Shown: positions 34,030-43,280 of the stretch, piece after piece
Position numbering within the stretch: position 1 is the stretch's first letter
How the letters are laid out: every line of letters begins with the position of its first letter
Assembly (NCBI GenBank): GCA_947476215.1
Contig: CANJQI010000021.1
Span: 1-43,469 of the forward strand
Source: Betaproteobacteria bacterium
Lineage (GTDB): Bacteria > Pseudomonadota > Gammaproteobacteria > Burkholderiales > SG8-41
Direction of reading: 5' to 3'
Length of the DNA: 43,469 nucleotides
The notes under the pieces: generated by a model
Seen by the model: the letters and a program-made list of their open reading frames with translations, nothing else
Told to the model about the DNA's origin: nothing
Database searches by the model: none
Translations under genes and position numbers: made by a program

Positions 34030-34664
34030 TGCCACAGTTCCCGCGGTTGATCGATGCAGGCGAGCGGGCTCAGCTCCATGAGTTGCTCACGCGAGTGCGC
34101 CCCATAGCTTACGCCCAAGGCCGCCACCCCGGCATTCGCAGCCATCTGCATGTCATGCGTGGTATCGCCTATCATCAGCGTGCCCGAGGCGGCTACCCCC
34201 AATGAGCGTGTCAGTTCATGCAACATTCCCGGATGTGGTTTGCCGCCTGACTCCTCGCCGCAGCGCGTCGCATGGAATACTTCCGCCAGTCGCGTTCTTG
34301 CCAGCTCGCGATCAAGCCCGCGACGGCTCTTGCCGGTCGCCACGCCCAGCATGTAACCCGCGCTTTTCAACTCACGTAGCGCGTCCTCGGTGCCTGCAAA
34401 AAGCGGAGTTTCGGGACTTAAACGCCGAAAATGGCTGCCGTAGTGCTCCGCGATACGCGTATACTCAGACGGATCGATGTCGGGAAGTAGGTGTGCCAGC
34501 GAATCGTGCATGCTCAATCCTATGATATACCGCGCACGCTCTTGGTCTGGCACAGGCATGTGTAAATCTAGGCACGCCGCCTGCAGCGACTGCACGATGA
34601 TGCTTGTGGAGTCCATCAACGTGCCATCCCAATCGAATACCAGCAATGCAAAGCGTGCGCTCAT
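34008..34664 (-). CDS. HAD-family hydrolase, phosphoglycolate phosphatase-like
   Basis: The 218-residue HAD-IA phosphatase has motif I VFDWDGTLMDS (D11, D13), a helical cap, VATGKSRRGL (motif II), GKPHPGML (motif III lysine) and GDTTHDMQMA (motif IV). The substrate is likely a small phosphorylated compound such as phosphoglycolate, but this cannot be fixed. The ATG overlaps the rluC stop as ATGA. Confidence 0.9.
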   Translation of the reverse strand: MSARFALLVFDWDGTLMDSTSIIVQSLQAACLDLHMPVPDQERARYIIGLSMHDSLAHLLPDIDPSEYTRIAEHYGSHFRRLSPETPLFAGTEDALRELKSAGYMLGVATGKSRRGLDRELARTRLAEVFHATRCGEESGGKPHPGMLHELTRSLGVAASGTLMIGDTTHDMQMAANAGVAALGVSYGAHSREQLMELSPLACIDQPRELWQWISLHA

Positions 34665-35599
34665 GTCAGTGTTTCGAGGAACATTTTCAATGGTAACGGC
34701 ATTGGGGCTTCAAGAGCCACTACATCGCCGTTTGCAGGGTGTCGGAACACCATACGATGCGCATGCAGAAACATGCGCTTCAGACCCAACTTGGCGACGC
34801 GGCGATTCAGTTCGAAATCCCCGTATTTGTCGTCCCCGGTAATGGGAAAACCAAGGTGCGCAAGATGCACCCGAATCTGATGAGTGCGGCCGGTTTTGAG
34901 CTCGGCGCGCAGGAGGCTGTAACCGGTCCATGTCTGTTGCAATTCAAAAATTGTATGGGCACTCTGGCCTTCCGGATCGACGCTAACGCGTCTTTCGCCG
35001 GATGCCAGTACGTATTTTCTCAAGCCCAGCCGCACGATCTGCTTGTGATTCTTCCATAGGCCGTTGACCAGGGCCAGATAATGTTTATTCACGCGCCCTT
35101 CCCGCAACTGTTCGTGTAACCCCGTCAGTGCGACACGCTTTTTGGCGAGCAGCAGCAAGCCAGAGGTGTCGCGGTCCAGTCGGTGGACCAGCTCAAGAAA
35201 CCGCGCGTGCGGACGCTGCGAGCGCAGTTGCTCTATGACACCAAAACTCACCCCGCTCCCGCCGTGCACCGCCATGCCCGATGGTTTGTCGAGCACCAGC
35301 AGATGCTCGTCTTCGAATATAACCGCCTGCTCCAGGCCGGCATTGAAAGGCGGAGTGCTGCGTGCCGGCTGCTCCGCGATGCGTACCGGCGGGACTCGAA
35401 GCAGGTCACCGGTTTTTAACCGGTAGTCGGCGCCTATGCGGCCGCTGTTGATTCTGACTTCGCCGCTGCGCAAGATTCGGTAAATATGGCTCTTGGGCAC
35501 GCCCTTAAGCAGTCTTAGCAGGTAATTGTCGATACGTTGCCCGTGCGCATCCTCGGCAACCAAATACCTGTTCACGGAAGTTTTGCCTAAATCATTCAT
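34661..35599 (-). CDS. rluC: 23S rRNA pseudouridine synthase RluC
   Basis: RluC makes pseudouridines at 955, 2504 and 2580 of 23S rRNA in E. coli. The 312-residue protein has an N-terminal S4 RNA-binding domain (RIDNYLLRLLKGVPKSHIYRILR region) and the catalytic motif HRLDRDTSGLL with D142. LKTGRTHQIRVHLAHLGFPITGD is typical of the RluA/RluC branch. It is the first gene of a four-gene minus-strand operon and is divergent from rne, as in many proteobacteria. Confidence 0.95.
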   Translation of the reverse strand: MNDLGKTSVNRYLVAEDAHGQRIDNYLLRLLKGVPKSHIYRILRSGEVRINSGRIGADYRLKTGDLLRVPPVRIAEQPARSTPPFNAGLEQAVIFEDEHLLVLDKPSGMAVHGGSGVSFGVIEQLRSQRPHARFLELVHRLDRDTSGLLLLAKKRVALTGLHEQLREGRVNKHYLALVNGLWKNHKQIVRLGLRKYVLASGERRVSVDPEGQSAHTIFELQQTWTGYSLLRAELKTGRTHQIRVHLAHLGFPITGDDKYGDFELNRRVAKLGLKRMFLHAHRMVFRHPANGDVVALEAPMPLPLKMFLETLT

Positions 35600-36073
35600 T
35601 CTGCTTATACTATTCGCTGGTTGGCAATTTTTCGGAGCATTTTTGTTCCGGTCTCAGGCTGTATACCGCGGTTAACACCACCGGGACGTCGAAGACGCGT
35701 GGCTCAGCGCCAAGCAGTTGATAACCAAGTGGGAATCGCCATCCGGATCGTATCCCGGCACTGGCGACGACCAAACACAAGCCGATGGTTAATGTCGCTC
35801 ACCACAATAAGCAGCGATGGTAGTCGAAACGCGCTCAAAGCACACGCAACTTTACAGCAGCAGAGACCGGCATTAAGGTCACGGTGCGATTTGCCGGTTG
35901 GCCAAACGGTGCTGCAGCGATAATAAATTGAACGGCAAACCGCGAAAGTCATTTTTGACGAGTCAGTACAGACATGATCAGGTTCGTGAACGAATGATTC
36001 AGTAGTCGTGTCCGGCGCCAGCGCCTGACGCGAGTTTGCCCATCCCGTGACATTGAGCGCGGGAGAAGAAAAA
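35600..36073. other. Divergent rluC-rne intergenic region and rne leader
   Basis: This 474-base stretch has no gene I can support; short frames in it match nothing and overlap no ribosome binding site. It should hold the rluC promoter and the long rne leader. A weak candidate rne promoter is TTGGCC (35898) with GATAAT (35919). A small hairpin GGCG-CCAG-CGCC lies near 36015, and GGGAGAAG provides the rne ribosome binding site. In other proteobacteria the rne leader is the target of RNase E autoregulation. Confidence 0.55.
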
Positions 36074-38743
36074 ATGAAACGAATGTTGTTCAACGCAACG
36101 CAGTCCGAAGAACTGCGTGTTGCGATAGTAGACGGTCAGAAACTGCTCGACCTCGATATTGAATCCGCGGGCAAAGAGCAGCGCAAAAGCAACATATACA
36201 AGGGCGTCATAACCCGCGTAGAGCCTAGTCTGGAAGCCGCCTTTATAGACTACGGCAATGAAAGACATGGTTTTCTCCCCTTCAAGGAGGTGGCGCGCGC
36301 CTATTTCAAACCGGACATCGACGTCGCCCGTGCGCGTATACAGGACGCGCTACACGAAGGCCAGGAGCTCATAGTCCAGGTCGACAAGGACGAGCGTGGC
36401 AACAAAGGCGCCGCGCTCACCACCTTCATTAGTCTGGCCGGGCGATATCTGGTCCTGATGCCGAATAATCCGCGCGGTGGCGGTGTCTCGCGGCGCGTGG
36501 AAGGCGAAGAGCGCGCCGAACTGCGGGAGACGATAGATCAGCTAGAGGTTCCGCAGGGCATGAGCGTCATCGCGCGCACTGCCGGCATAGGCCGCAACGT
36601 CGAGGAACTGACGTGGGATCTAAATTACCTGCTCCAGCTTTGGCGCGAAATAGAGAATGCTTCCACTGGTCAAAGCGGCGCCTTTCTGATTTACCAAGAG
36701 TCTAGCTTGGTTATCCGGGCGATACGCGATCACTTTCATCAGGATATCGGCGAAATCCTGATCGATACGGCGGATATTTATGAACAGGCGCGGGCTTTCA
36801 TGGGCCACGTCATGCCGGGTAACGTCAACCGTGTAAAACTTTACAATGACGACGTGCCTCTGTTCTCGCGTTTTCAGATCGAGCACCAGATCGAGACCGC
36901 CTTTTCGCGACAAGTGACGTTGCCCTCGGGCGGTGCGATCGTGATCGATCACACCGAGGCACTGGTTTCGATCGATGTCAACTCCGCCCGCTCCACCCGG
37001 GGCGCGGATATCGAGGAAACCGCCTACCGCACGAATCTGGAGGCTGCGGACGAAGCCGCGCGCCAATTGCGACTGCGCGACCTTGGCGGGCTGATCGTAA
37101 TCGATTTTATTGACATGGAAAGCGCCCGCAACCAGCGCGAAGTTGAAAATCGATTGCGCGACGCGCTGCGCGTGGACCGTGCACGCGTTCAAACCGGCAA
37201 GATATCGCGCTTCGGCTTAATGGAGCTGTCGCGCCAACGTCTGCGTCCCGCACTGGCGGAAGGCAACCATATACCATGTCCGCGCTGTCATGGTACCGGA
37301 CACATCCGCGGCATAGAATCGACCGCGCTTCATATCCTGCGCATATTACAGGAGGAAGCCATGAAGGAAAATACCGGTGCCGTCCATGCGCAGGTCCCGG
37401 TCGACGTCGCCACGTATCTGTTAAATGAGAAGCGCGCTGAATTTCATTCGATAGAATCGCGCCTCAAAGTGAATGTGGTATTGATACCCAACATCCATCT
37501 GCAGACACCGAATTACACGGTGCAGCGGTTCAAGCATGAGGAACTGAACCAAGCCGATGTTTCGCCACCGAGCTATGAAATGGTGGCTATGCCGGAAAAA
37601 CTCGAAGCCCAACTCCCCTCTGCGCAAACCGAACCTGCCGCGCCGCGCCAGGAAGCAGTCGTGAAGGGTATTACACCGTCGCAACCGGCTCCTATCGTTG
37701 TGGAACAACCTGCTGCATCAGCCGAGCTACCGGCACCGGTTCCGGCGTCGGAGCCGTCCATCATCGGCAAGATTTTCGGCTGGTTCAAGCGCGAGCAACC
37801 CGCTCCTGCGGAGGCCGTTCAAGCGCCGGCGCCACGGGAACGCGGCGAACGCGGTGCCCGCCCCGAACGCGGTCAGCGTCGTGGGAGACCCAATATGCAG
37901 CAGCGACGTGATCAGCGGCGTGACGAATCGCACGACGGCGCAGCGCCAACGCCGCAGAATGGCGACGGCGCGGTCAGCAACCGTCCCCATCGTAACGAGC
38001 CACGAGGACGAAACGAGGCACGGGAGCCTCGCGAACCGCGTCCGCCGCGTGAACCACGCCGCGAAGGCCAGGCGCCGCGCCCGCCCCGCACGGATCATGC
38101 CGAGCCATCAACGGAAGGCAGCGAACTTCAGAATCCGGCGCGCGAACAGCCGCCCCGCCGTGATGGCGAGCCACGCGGCGAAGGTCGCGGTCGCAGACGC
38201 CGCGGACGTGGCGGACGGGAGCGCGGTGAACGCGGAGATCGTCCCGAGGGGCCAGAGCACCAGGCGAGCACCGGATCTCAGGAGCAGCAACTCCCCTCCT
38301 CCGACGCTAGGAGCGAGCCGGCTACGCAGGCCGGCGCGCCAGTGTTTTCGGCTGCTGATACCGCGGTTCCAAATTCGAAGATGGAAAGTTCGGTCGCGGA
38401 CGTTTCCTTCTCGACCATGGAGTCCCAGGCACGAGCACCGCAAATGGCTGTGGATGCTTTCGTGCAGCCCGTCCCTACGCCTGCGCCCCGCGTCGAGGAA
38501 CGCAAGGTCGAACGCCCGGTCAGCCAATCGGCCGCCCCCCCTGAGCCACAATACACTAGGCCCGAACCGGTTGCGACAACGCCAATACAGTTGCCTCCGG
38601 ATCTTCAGTTGGTTGAAACCAATCCTGAAAAGCTGCGCAGTGCGGTAACCAAGGTGCAAGCGCCACCGCGTCCGCCACGCGTGCGGACTGCGCCTTCTCC
38701 AGTCAGCAACGAGCCGCTGCAAAAAATCGAAACCAGAAAGTAG
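36074..38743 (+). CDS. rne: Ribonuclease E
   Basis: RNase E is the main endoribonuclease for mRNA decay and rRNA/tRNA processing and scaffolds the degradosome at the inner membrane. The 889-residue protein has the S1 domain (about 38-120), catalytic aspartates D301 (VSIDVNSAR) and D344 (IVIDFIDM), and the zinc-link CPRCHGTG (C402, C405). All are offset by two from E. coli. From about residue 510 the chain is disordered and rich in Pro, Arg and Glu, with PREPRPPRE-type repeats that may bind RNA or partners. The start MKRMLFNAT has GGGAGAAG upstream; the longer frame is rejected. Confidence 0.97.
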   Translation: MKRMLFNATQSEELRVAIVDGQKLLDLDIESAGKEQRKSNIYKGVITRVEPSLEAAFIDYGNERHGFLPFKEVARAYFKPDIDVARARIQDALHEGQELIVQVDKDERGNKGAALTTFISLAGRYLVLMPNNPRGGGVSRRVEGEERAELRETIDQLEVPQGMSVIARTAGIGRNVEELTWDLNYLLQLWREIENASTGQSGAFLIYQESSLVIRAIRDHFHQDIGEILIDTADIYEQARAFMGHVMPGNVNRVKLYNDDVPLFSRFQIEHQIETAFSRQVTLPSGGAIVIDHTEALVSIDVNSARSTRGADIEETAYRTNLEAADEAARQLRLRDLGGLIVIDFIDMESARNQREVENRLRDALRVDRARVQTGKISRFGLMELSRQRLRPALAEGNHIPCPRCHGTGHIRGIESTALHILRILQEEAMKENTGAVHAQVPVDVATYLLNEKRAEFHSIESRLKVNVVLIPNIHLQTPNYTVQRFKHEELNQADVSPPSYEMVAMPEKLEAQLPSAQTEPAAPRQEAVVKGITPSQPAPIVVEQPAASAELPAPVPASEPSIIGKIFGWFKREQPAPAEAVQAPAPRERGERGARPERGQRRGRPNMQQRRDQRRDESHDGAAPTPQNGDGAVSNRPHRNEPRGRNEAREPREPRPPREPRREGQAPRPPRTDHAEPSTEGSELQNPAREQPPRRDGEPRGEGRGRRRRGRGGRERGERGDRPEGPEHQASTGSQEQQLPSSDARSEPATQAGAPVFSAADTAVPNSKMESSVADVSFSTMESQARAPQMAVDAFVQPVPTPAPRVEERKVERPVSQSAAPPEPQYTRPEPVATTPIQLPPDLQLVETNPEKLRSAVTKVQAPPRPPRVRTAPSPVSNEPLQKIETRK

Positions 38744-38760
38744 GCTCAACAGGGACGCTT

Positions 38761-38790
38761 AAAATGCCGGGTATCCCCCGGCATTTTTTT
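38761..38790. terminator. Bidirectional terminator between rne and uvrB
   Basis: AATGCCGGG (38763-38771) and CCCGGCATT (38777-38785) form a perfect 9-bp stem with loop TATCC. It is followed by seven T residues on the plus strand and preceded by four A residues, so it can end both the rne and the uvrB transcripts. Confidence 0.9.
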
Positions 38791-38805
38791 CGTACAAACA
38801 GATAG

Positions 38806-40878
38806 TTATCTGTCTGTTCCGATGAATAGGCGTTGCTTGAGGCGCTTAAGTTTCTCGCGGTATTCCGCCGCCCGCTCAAACTCCAGATTTTTTGCCGCCG
38901 CCAGCATATCCCGCTCCACGCGCTTGATTTCACGCGCGAGATCCTTCTCGCTCAATGCATCGTAAACCGCTTCGGCCTGAGCGGCTTTGAGGTTGGATTG
39001 CGCATTCTCGGCGTCATACACCCCATCGATCATGTCACGTATGCCCTTGACGATGCCATGAGGCGTAATGCCCATCTTCTTGTTATGTGCTATCTGTTTG
39101 TTGCGCCGTCGCTCAGTTTCACCGATGGCGCGAGTCATAGAATCAGTGACCCGGTCCGCGTACATGATCGCTTTGCCATTTATGTGACGTGCCGCGCGAC
39201 CTATGGTCTGTATCAGCGACCGCTCCGATCGCAAGAAGCCTTCTTTGTCGGCATCCAGGATAGCAACCAGTGATACTTCCGGCAGGTCCAGGCCCTCGCG
39301 CAACAGATTGATTCCCACCAGCACGTCGAACTGTCCGAGGCGTAAATCGCGGATAATTTCCACGCGCTCGACGGTATCAATGTCCGAGTGGAGATAGCGT
39401 ACCTTGACCCCGTGCTCGGAGAGGTAGTCCGTAAGGTCCTCGGCCATGCGCTTGGTCAGCGTGGTTACCAGAACACGTTCGGTTACCGCCACACGCTCAT
39501 TGATTTCGGATAACAGATCGTCGACTTGCGTGGTGGCGGGGCGCACTTCGATCTGGGGGTCTATCAACCCGGTTGGGCGCACGACCTGCTCCACGACCTG
39601 CGCCTGGTGTGTGCGTTCGTATTCGGACGGTGTCGCCGAAACGAACACACACCGTTTCATCATGCCTTCGAATTCATCAAATCGCAGCGGCCGGTTGTCC
39701 AAGGCCGACGGCAGCCGAAATCCATAATTGACGAGATTCTCCTTGCGTACCCGATCTCCCTTGTACATGCCTCCGATCTGCGGAATCGTGACGTGACTTT
39801 CGTCGATAAACATCAGCGCGTCTGGCGGCAGATAGTCGATCAGCGTCGGCGGTGGTTCGCCCGGCTGGCGTCCCGATAAATGTCGGGAATAATTCTCTAT
39901 GCCTTTGCAGAAACCCATCTCGTTCATCATTTCGAGATCGAATCGCGTGCGCTGCTCGATGCGCTGGCATTCCACCAGCCGGTTCTCACGCTGATAGCAT
40001 TCGATACGCTCGCGAAGCTCGTCCTTGATGGCCTCGATTGCACGCAACGTGGTTGCACGCGGCGTTACGTAGTGACTTGACGGATACACGGTGAAACGTG
40101 ATACCCGCTGCAATATATGCCCAGTCAACGGATCGAACACCGACAGCGATTCAATCTCGTCATCGAACAGGCTCAGTCGCAGCGCCGTTTCGGAATTTTC
40201 TGCCGGAAAGATGTCGAGCACGTCGCCGCGCACTCGAAATGTTCCACGCTTGAATTCTATATCGTTACGTTCGTATTGCATCTCGCTCAGCCGCTGGATG
40301 GCATCGCGTTGCGTAAGCTTGTCTTTCTCGCGCAGATGCAAAATCATGTCATGATAGTCGGACGGATCGCCTATGCCATATATCGCGGATACGGTGGCGA
40401 CGATGATGGTGTCACGCCGCTCGAGCAGCGCCTTAGTGGCCGACAACCGCATCTGTTCGATATGTTCGTTGATGCTTGAATCCTTCTCTATGAACAAGTC
40501 ACGCGACGGCACGTATGCCTCGGGCTGATAATAATCATAGTAGGAGACGAAGTACTCGACAGCGTTTTCCGGAAAGAACTCGCGCATTTCAGAATACAGC
40601 TGTGCGGCGAGCGTCTTGTTCGGCGCCATGACGATGGCGGGGCAACCCAGGCGGGCGATAACGTTCGCTACGGTATATGTCTTGCCCGAACCAGTCACCC
40701 CGAGCAACGTCTGGTAAGAAAGGCCATTTTCCATGCCCTCGGTGAGCTTGCGTATGGCCTCCGGCTGGTCGCCGGCGGGCTCAAAGCGCTGGTGCAGACG
40801 GAAAGGGCTGCCGGGAAACGCCGCGACATTTTCCTGCCCCGCGGCGGGAACATCAGGCTTGGTTACGGAAACTGCCAT
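38806..40878 (-). CDS. uvrB: Excinuclease ABC subunit B
   Basis: UvrB is the helicase-like damage-verifying subunit of nucleotide excision repair. The product is 690 residues from ATG 40878. It has the P-loop [14 protein letters not shown], the beta-hairpin region [24 protein letters not shown] (DEAD-like motif II), [17 protein letters not shown] and [11 protein letters not shown]-terminal UVR motif ([20 protein letters not shown]) contacts UvrC. ATG 40929 would add 17 residues absent from typical relatives. Neither start has a clear ribosome binding site. No LexA box is evident. An inverted repeat surrounds the start. Confidence 0.95.
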   Translation of the reverse strand: MAVSVTKPDVPAAGQENVAAFPGSPFRLHQRFEPAGDQPEAIRKLTEGMENGLSYQTLLGVTGSGKTYTVANVIARLGCPAIVMAPNKTLAAQLYSEMREFFPENAVEYFVSYYDYYQPEAYVPSRDLFIEKDSSINEHIEQMRLSATKALLERRDTIIVATVSAIYGIGDPSDYHDMILHLREKDKLTQRDAIQRLSEMQYERNDIEFKRGTFRVRGDVLDIFPAENSETALRLSLFDDEIESLSVFDPLTGHILQRVSRFTVYPSSHYVTPRATTLRAIEAIKDELRERIECYQRENRLVECQRIEQRTRFDLEMMNEMGFCKGIENYSRHLSGRQPGEPPPTLIDYLPPDALMFIDESHVTIPQIGGMYKGDRVRKENLVNYGFRLPSALDNRPLRFDEFEGMMKRCVFVSATPSEYERTHQAQVVEQVVRPTGLIDPQIEVRPATTQVDDLLSEINERVAVTERVLVTTLTKRMAEDLTDYLSEHGVKVRYLHSDIDTVERVEIIRDLRLGQFDVLVGINLLREGLDLPEVSLVAILDADKEGFLRSERSLIQTIGRAARHINGKAIMYADRVTDSMTRAIGETERRRNKQIAHNKKMGITPHGIVKGIRDMIDGVYDAENAQSNLKAAQAEAVYDALSEKDLAREIKRVERDMLAAAKNLEFERAAEYREKLKRLKQRLFIGTDR

Positions 40879-40921
40879 GGGAATGTAAATTGCGTAAGAG
40901 AACCTTGAATTTTCCCATGGC
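40874..40921. repeat. Inverted repeat spanning the uvrB start codon
   Basis: GCCATGGGAA (40874-40883) and TTCCCATGGC (40912-40921) are perfect 10-bp inverted arms 28 bases apart. One arm contains the uvrB ATG at 40878, so an mRNA hairpin could hide the start if transcription begins upstream of 40921, or the site could bind a regulator. Confidence 0.5.
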
Positions 40922-40975
40922 GACACCATACATCGCCAGTTTATTCATGTATTTGGGGTTAATCCTGTTGCGGGC

Positions 40976-41004
40976 TTCAGGGACCGGCGCGAGACGGGTA
41001 AAAT
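40976..41004 (+). promoter_or_regulatory. Candidate aminotransferase promoter
   Basis: TTCAGG (40976-40981) and TAAAAT (40999-41004) are 17 bases apart. The -10 box lies inside the small palindrome CGGGTA-AAA-TACCCG (40995-41009). Transcription would begin about 55 bases before the ATG at 41067. Confidence 0.4.
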
Positions 41005-41066
41005 ACCCGCGCATTCTACCTATCCCACCCTGTTTGAACTGACAAACGCTTACGCGTATCCAACAC

Positions 41067-42272
41067 ATGAGTTCCTCACTGCTTGCCGCCGTCGAAATGG
41101 CACCCCGCGATCCGATACTGGGTGTTACCGAAACTTTTCTCGCCGACTCCAACCCTAGCAAGGTCAATCTGGGCGTAGGTGTTTACTACGACGATAACGG
41201 CAAGGTTCCTGTTCTCGAATGCGTACGGCGCGCGGAACAGCAGATTGCAGCGACACCGCTGGCGCGGAGCTATCTGCCCATAGACGGGCTGCAGGCCTAC
41301 GACAAGGAGGTGCAGAAACTGGTATTTGGTGCCGAGTGTACGGCACTGCGCAGCGGCCGCATCGTCACGGTGCAGACCCTGGGCGGCACCGGAGGCCTTA
41401 AGGTTGGGGCGGACTTCCTGCGGCGTCTAAACCCGTCGGCCCAGCTTTGGATCAGTGATCCGAGCTGGGAAAACCACCGTGCGCTGTTTGAATATGCCGG
41501 CTTTACCGTCAATGCCTACCCCTATTATGACGCCACCACGCATGGCCTGAATTTTGACGCGATGATTTCCGGATTGAAAACGCTACAGGCCGGATCGGTC
41601 GTAGTGCTGCACGCCTGCTGCCACAATCCGACCGGTGTCGATCTATCGCCGGCCCAATGGGACAGCGTCATTGATGTGGTCAATGTGCGCGGACTGATGC
41701 CCTTTCTGGACATGGCATACCAAGGATTTGCCGATGGTATCGACGCGGACGCGTTCGCGGTGCGGCGCTTTGCCGAAAAGTGTCCGGTGGTGTTCGTTTC
41801 CAGTTCATTCTCAAAATCGCTATCCCTCTACGGTGAACGCGTAGGCGCACTGAGCGTCGTCGCCTCAAGTACGGAGGAAGCGGCGCGCACGCTCAGCCAG
41901 TTGAAACGTGCAATCCGCACCAACTATTCCAGTCCCCCCACCCACGGCGGACAAGCCGTAGCGTCCGTGCTGGCGACGCCGGAACTGCGCACACTTTGGG
42001 AATCCGAGCTGGGACAAATGCGCGACCGCATCAAGCTGATGCGCAGCCGTCTCGTAGACGCAGTACGCACGCTGCGCTCTGATTTCGATTTAAGTTTTGT
42101 GGTGCAGCAGCGCGGTATGTTTTCCTATTCAGGCCTGACCAAGGCGCAAGTGGACAAGCTGCGCACTGAACACTCCGTCTATGCCATCGACAGCGGCCGC
42201 ATCTGCGTCGCCGCTCTGAATTCGAAGAATATTCACCATGCGGCGAAGGCGATTGCGAGCGTGCTCGGCTAG
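41067..42272 (+). CDS. Aromatic amino acid / aspartate aminotransferase
   Basis: This class I PLP aminotransferase transfers amino groups between aspartate or aromatic amino acids and 2-oxoglutarate. The 401-residue protein has VNLGVGVYYDD, QTLGGTGGLKVGADFL, ISDPSWENHRALFE, HACCHNPTGVD and the PLP lysine K250 in SSSFSKSLSLYGERVGALS. RTNYSSPPTHGG carries a substrate-binding arginine region. It resembles TyrB/AspC; choice between the two is not possible from sequence. It is divergent from uvrB, a conserved pairing in betaproteobacteria. No strong ribosome binding site is seen. Confidence 0.93.
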   Translation: MSSSLLAAVEMAPRDPILGVTETFLADSNPSKVNLGVGVYYDDNGKVPVLECVRRAEQQIAATPLARSYLPIDGLQAYDKEVQKLVFGAECTALRSGRIVTVQTLGGTGGLKVGADFLRRLNPSAQLWISDPSWENHRALFEYAGFTVNAYPYYDATTHGLNFDAMISGLKTLQAGSVVVLHACCHNPTGVDLSPAQWDSVIDVVNVRGLMPFLDMAYQGFADGIDADAFAVRRFAEKCPVVFVSSSFSKSLSLYGERVGALSVVASSTEEAARTLSQLKRAIRTNYSSPPTHGGQAVASVLATPELRTLWESELGQMRDRIKLMRSRLVDAVRTLRSDFDLSFVVQQRGMFSYSGLTKAQVDKLRTEHSVYAIDSGRICVAALNSKNIHHAAKAIASVLG

Positions 42273-42307
42273 GGATGAGGAATGAGGAATGAGGAATGAG
42301 CAGTTAG
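42273..42307. repeat. Heptamer tandem repeat after the aminotransferase stop
   Basis: GGATGAG, three exact copies of GAATGAG (42280-42300) and CAGTTAG follow the stop codon without any gap. The unit length is 7, as at 1913 and 18574, but the unit sequence differs. It lies between the aminotransferase gene and the convergent asmA pseudogene. Confidence 0.8.
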
Positions 42308-42321
42308 ATATTACGAATTGC

Positions 42322-43066
42322 TTAGCGTTTTTTCTCCTCTATTTTTCCGAATAGGTTGCTGGTCCAGCTACCGACCTTGGCGCCAATTGAAGTGCCCAGA
42401 CCCGGACCAAGCACAGCGGTGCCCACTGCCGCGCCGGCTAGAAATTCTCCCGTAGGATATAGCGCCGGCGAGTCCACAGTGCCGGCAACATTCAGTGGCA
42501 CACCCGTGCTGGCGCCGAGTGCCTTGACCTCGGCGCTGATGCGTCCGGAAAGTTTTTTGGGGGGGAGATCGTGACATTACCTTCCGCCGCCAATGCGCCC
42601 GAAGCGATCTTGAGTTGTGTAAGCCTTATCGCGCCACGCTCCATATTGACTAGACCGGACAACTGATCGAAGTTGGTTTCGCCGCCTTTTGTACCCTGCT
42701 TGATCAGACTGGTGGCGGCCTGTTTGATGTCCATGCCGTAAAGCACGCCGTTGTCCACACGAAATGGCGTGTCCAGGCGCAGCGCGTTCGCCAGTTGTCC
42801 AGGTTCGTTTGCGACCGCAGAAAATACAGGCTTGGCATTCAGTTTTCCACTTACTTTCGTGCCGGACTAAAGCAACGGCACGAGCTTCTTCAGTTCAACC
42901 CGGCTCACGTCGAAACCGCCCCGCACCCGAAAGCCTTTTTGCCAGCTCACGGTCGCTTGCCCCATTACGGTACCGCCGTACAGTTTCGCGCTAATCTCCT
43001 TAAGATCCGCGTCAGTACGTGTAGCTACGCCTTTGATGTTCAGTTCGTCGAACGTGTCTATTCAGC
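42322..43066 (-). pseudogene. AsmA-family protein, decayed C-terminal part
   Basis: On the minus strand a continuous AsmA-like reading can be followed from about 43066 (IDTFDELNIKGVATRTDADL) to a stop at 42322 (NLFGKIEEKKR end). It shows VRGGFDVSRVELKKLVPLL, FRVDNGVLYGMDIKQAATSLI and GRISAEVKALGASTGVPLNV, all usual near the AsmA C-terminus. Two lesions are present: an in-frame amber codon at 42867-42869, and a one-base loss in the C7/A6 tract (plus-strand T6 G7, 42553-42565) that shifts the last 75 codons or so. Upstream an in-frame TGA and loss of similarity mark the break. Intact AsmA proteins are inner-membrane-anchored and affect outer-membrane lipid transport. Confidence 0.85.
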
Positions 43067-43280
43067 CCGATCGATGCACATATCTCCTGTAGCCCGGAAG
43101 CAGTCCGCAGAACGTATCCCGGGGAAAAGCACCGCGCATTGAAGACGCGTGAGTTCCTGCACCGGTGCGTCCCCGGAATACGGCCATGATAAAGCCATGG
43201 CCTTCTTCAGGGCTACGTTCGGGACGAATGGGAACGAAGGCAATGAACGGGCAATTCTTTTCAAAGGAATTGGTGACTGT
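43067..43280. mobile_element. Unassigned sequence between asmA remnant and transposase
   Basis: No gene is supported here. A stretch around 43091-43126 with GTAGCCCGGAAG and ATCCCGGGG resembles the imperfect GTAGCCCGG / CCGGG repeats scattered in many proteobacterial genomes. The segment probably belongs to the mobile or rearranged DNA that broke asmA. No clean IS end (GTAA/TTAC) or target duplication is visible at the junction. Confidence 0.4.

Noticed and set aside
36047-36073. Upstream extension of rne
   Set aside because: The conserved N-terminus starts at 36074 with a good ribosome binding site.
37698-38648. 316-codon plus-strand frame in the rne 3' part
   Set aside because: Overlaps the Pro/Arg-rich tail of RNase E in another frame; such biased sequence opens shadow frames.
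43058-43264. 68-codon minus-strand frame between asmA remnant and transposase
   Set aside because: No recognisable family or ribosome binding site; lies in a rearranged, repeat-like segment.
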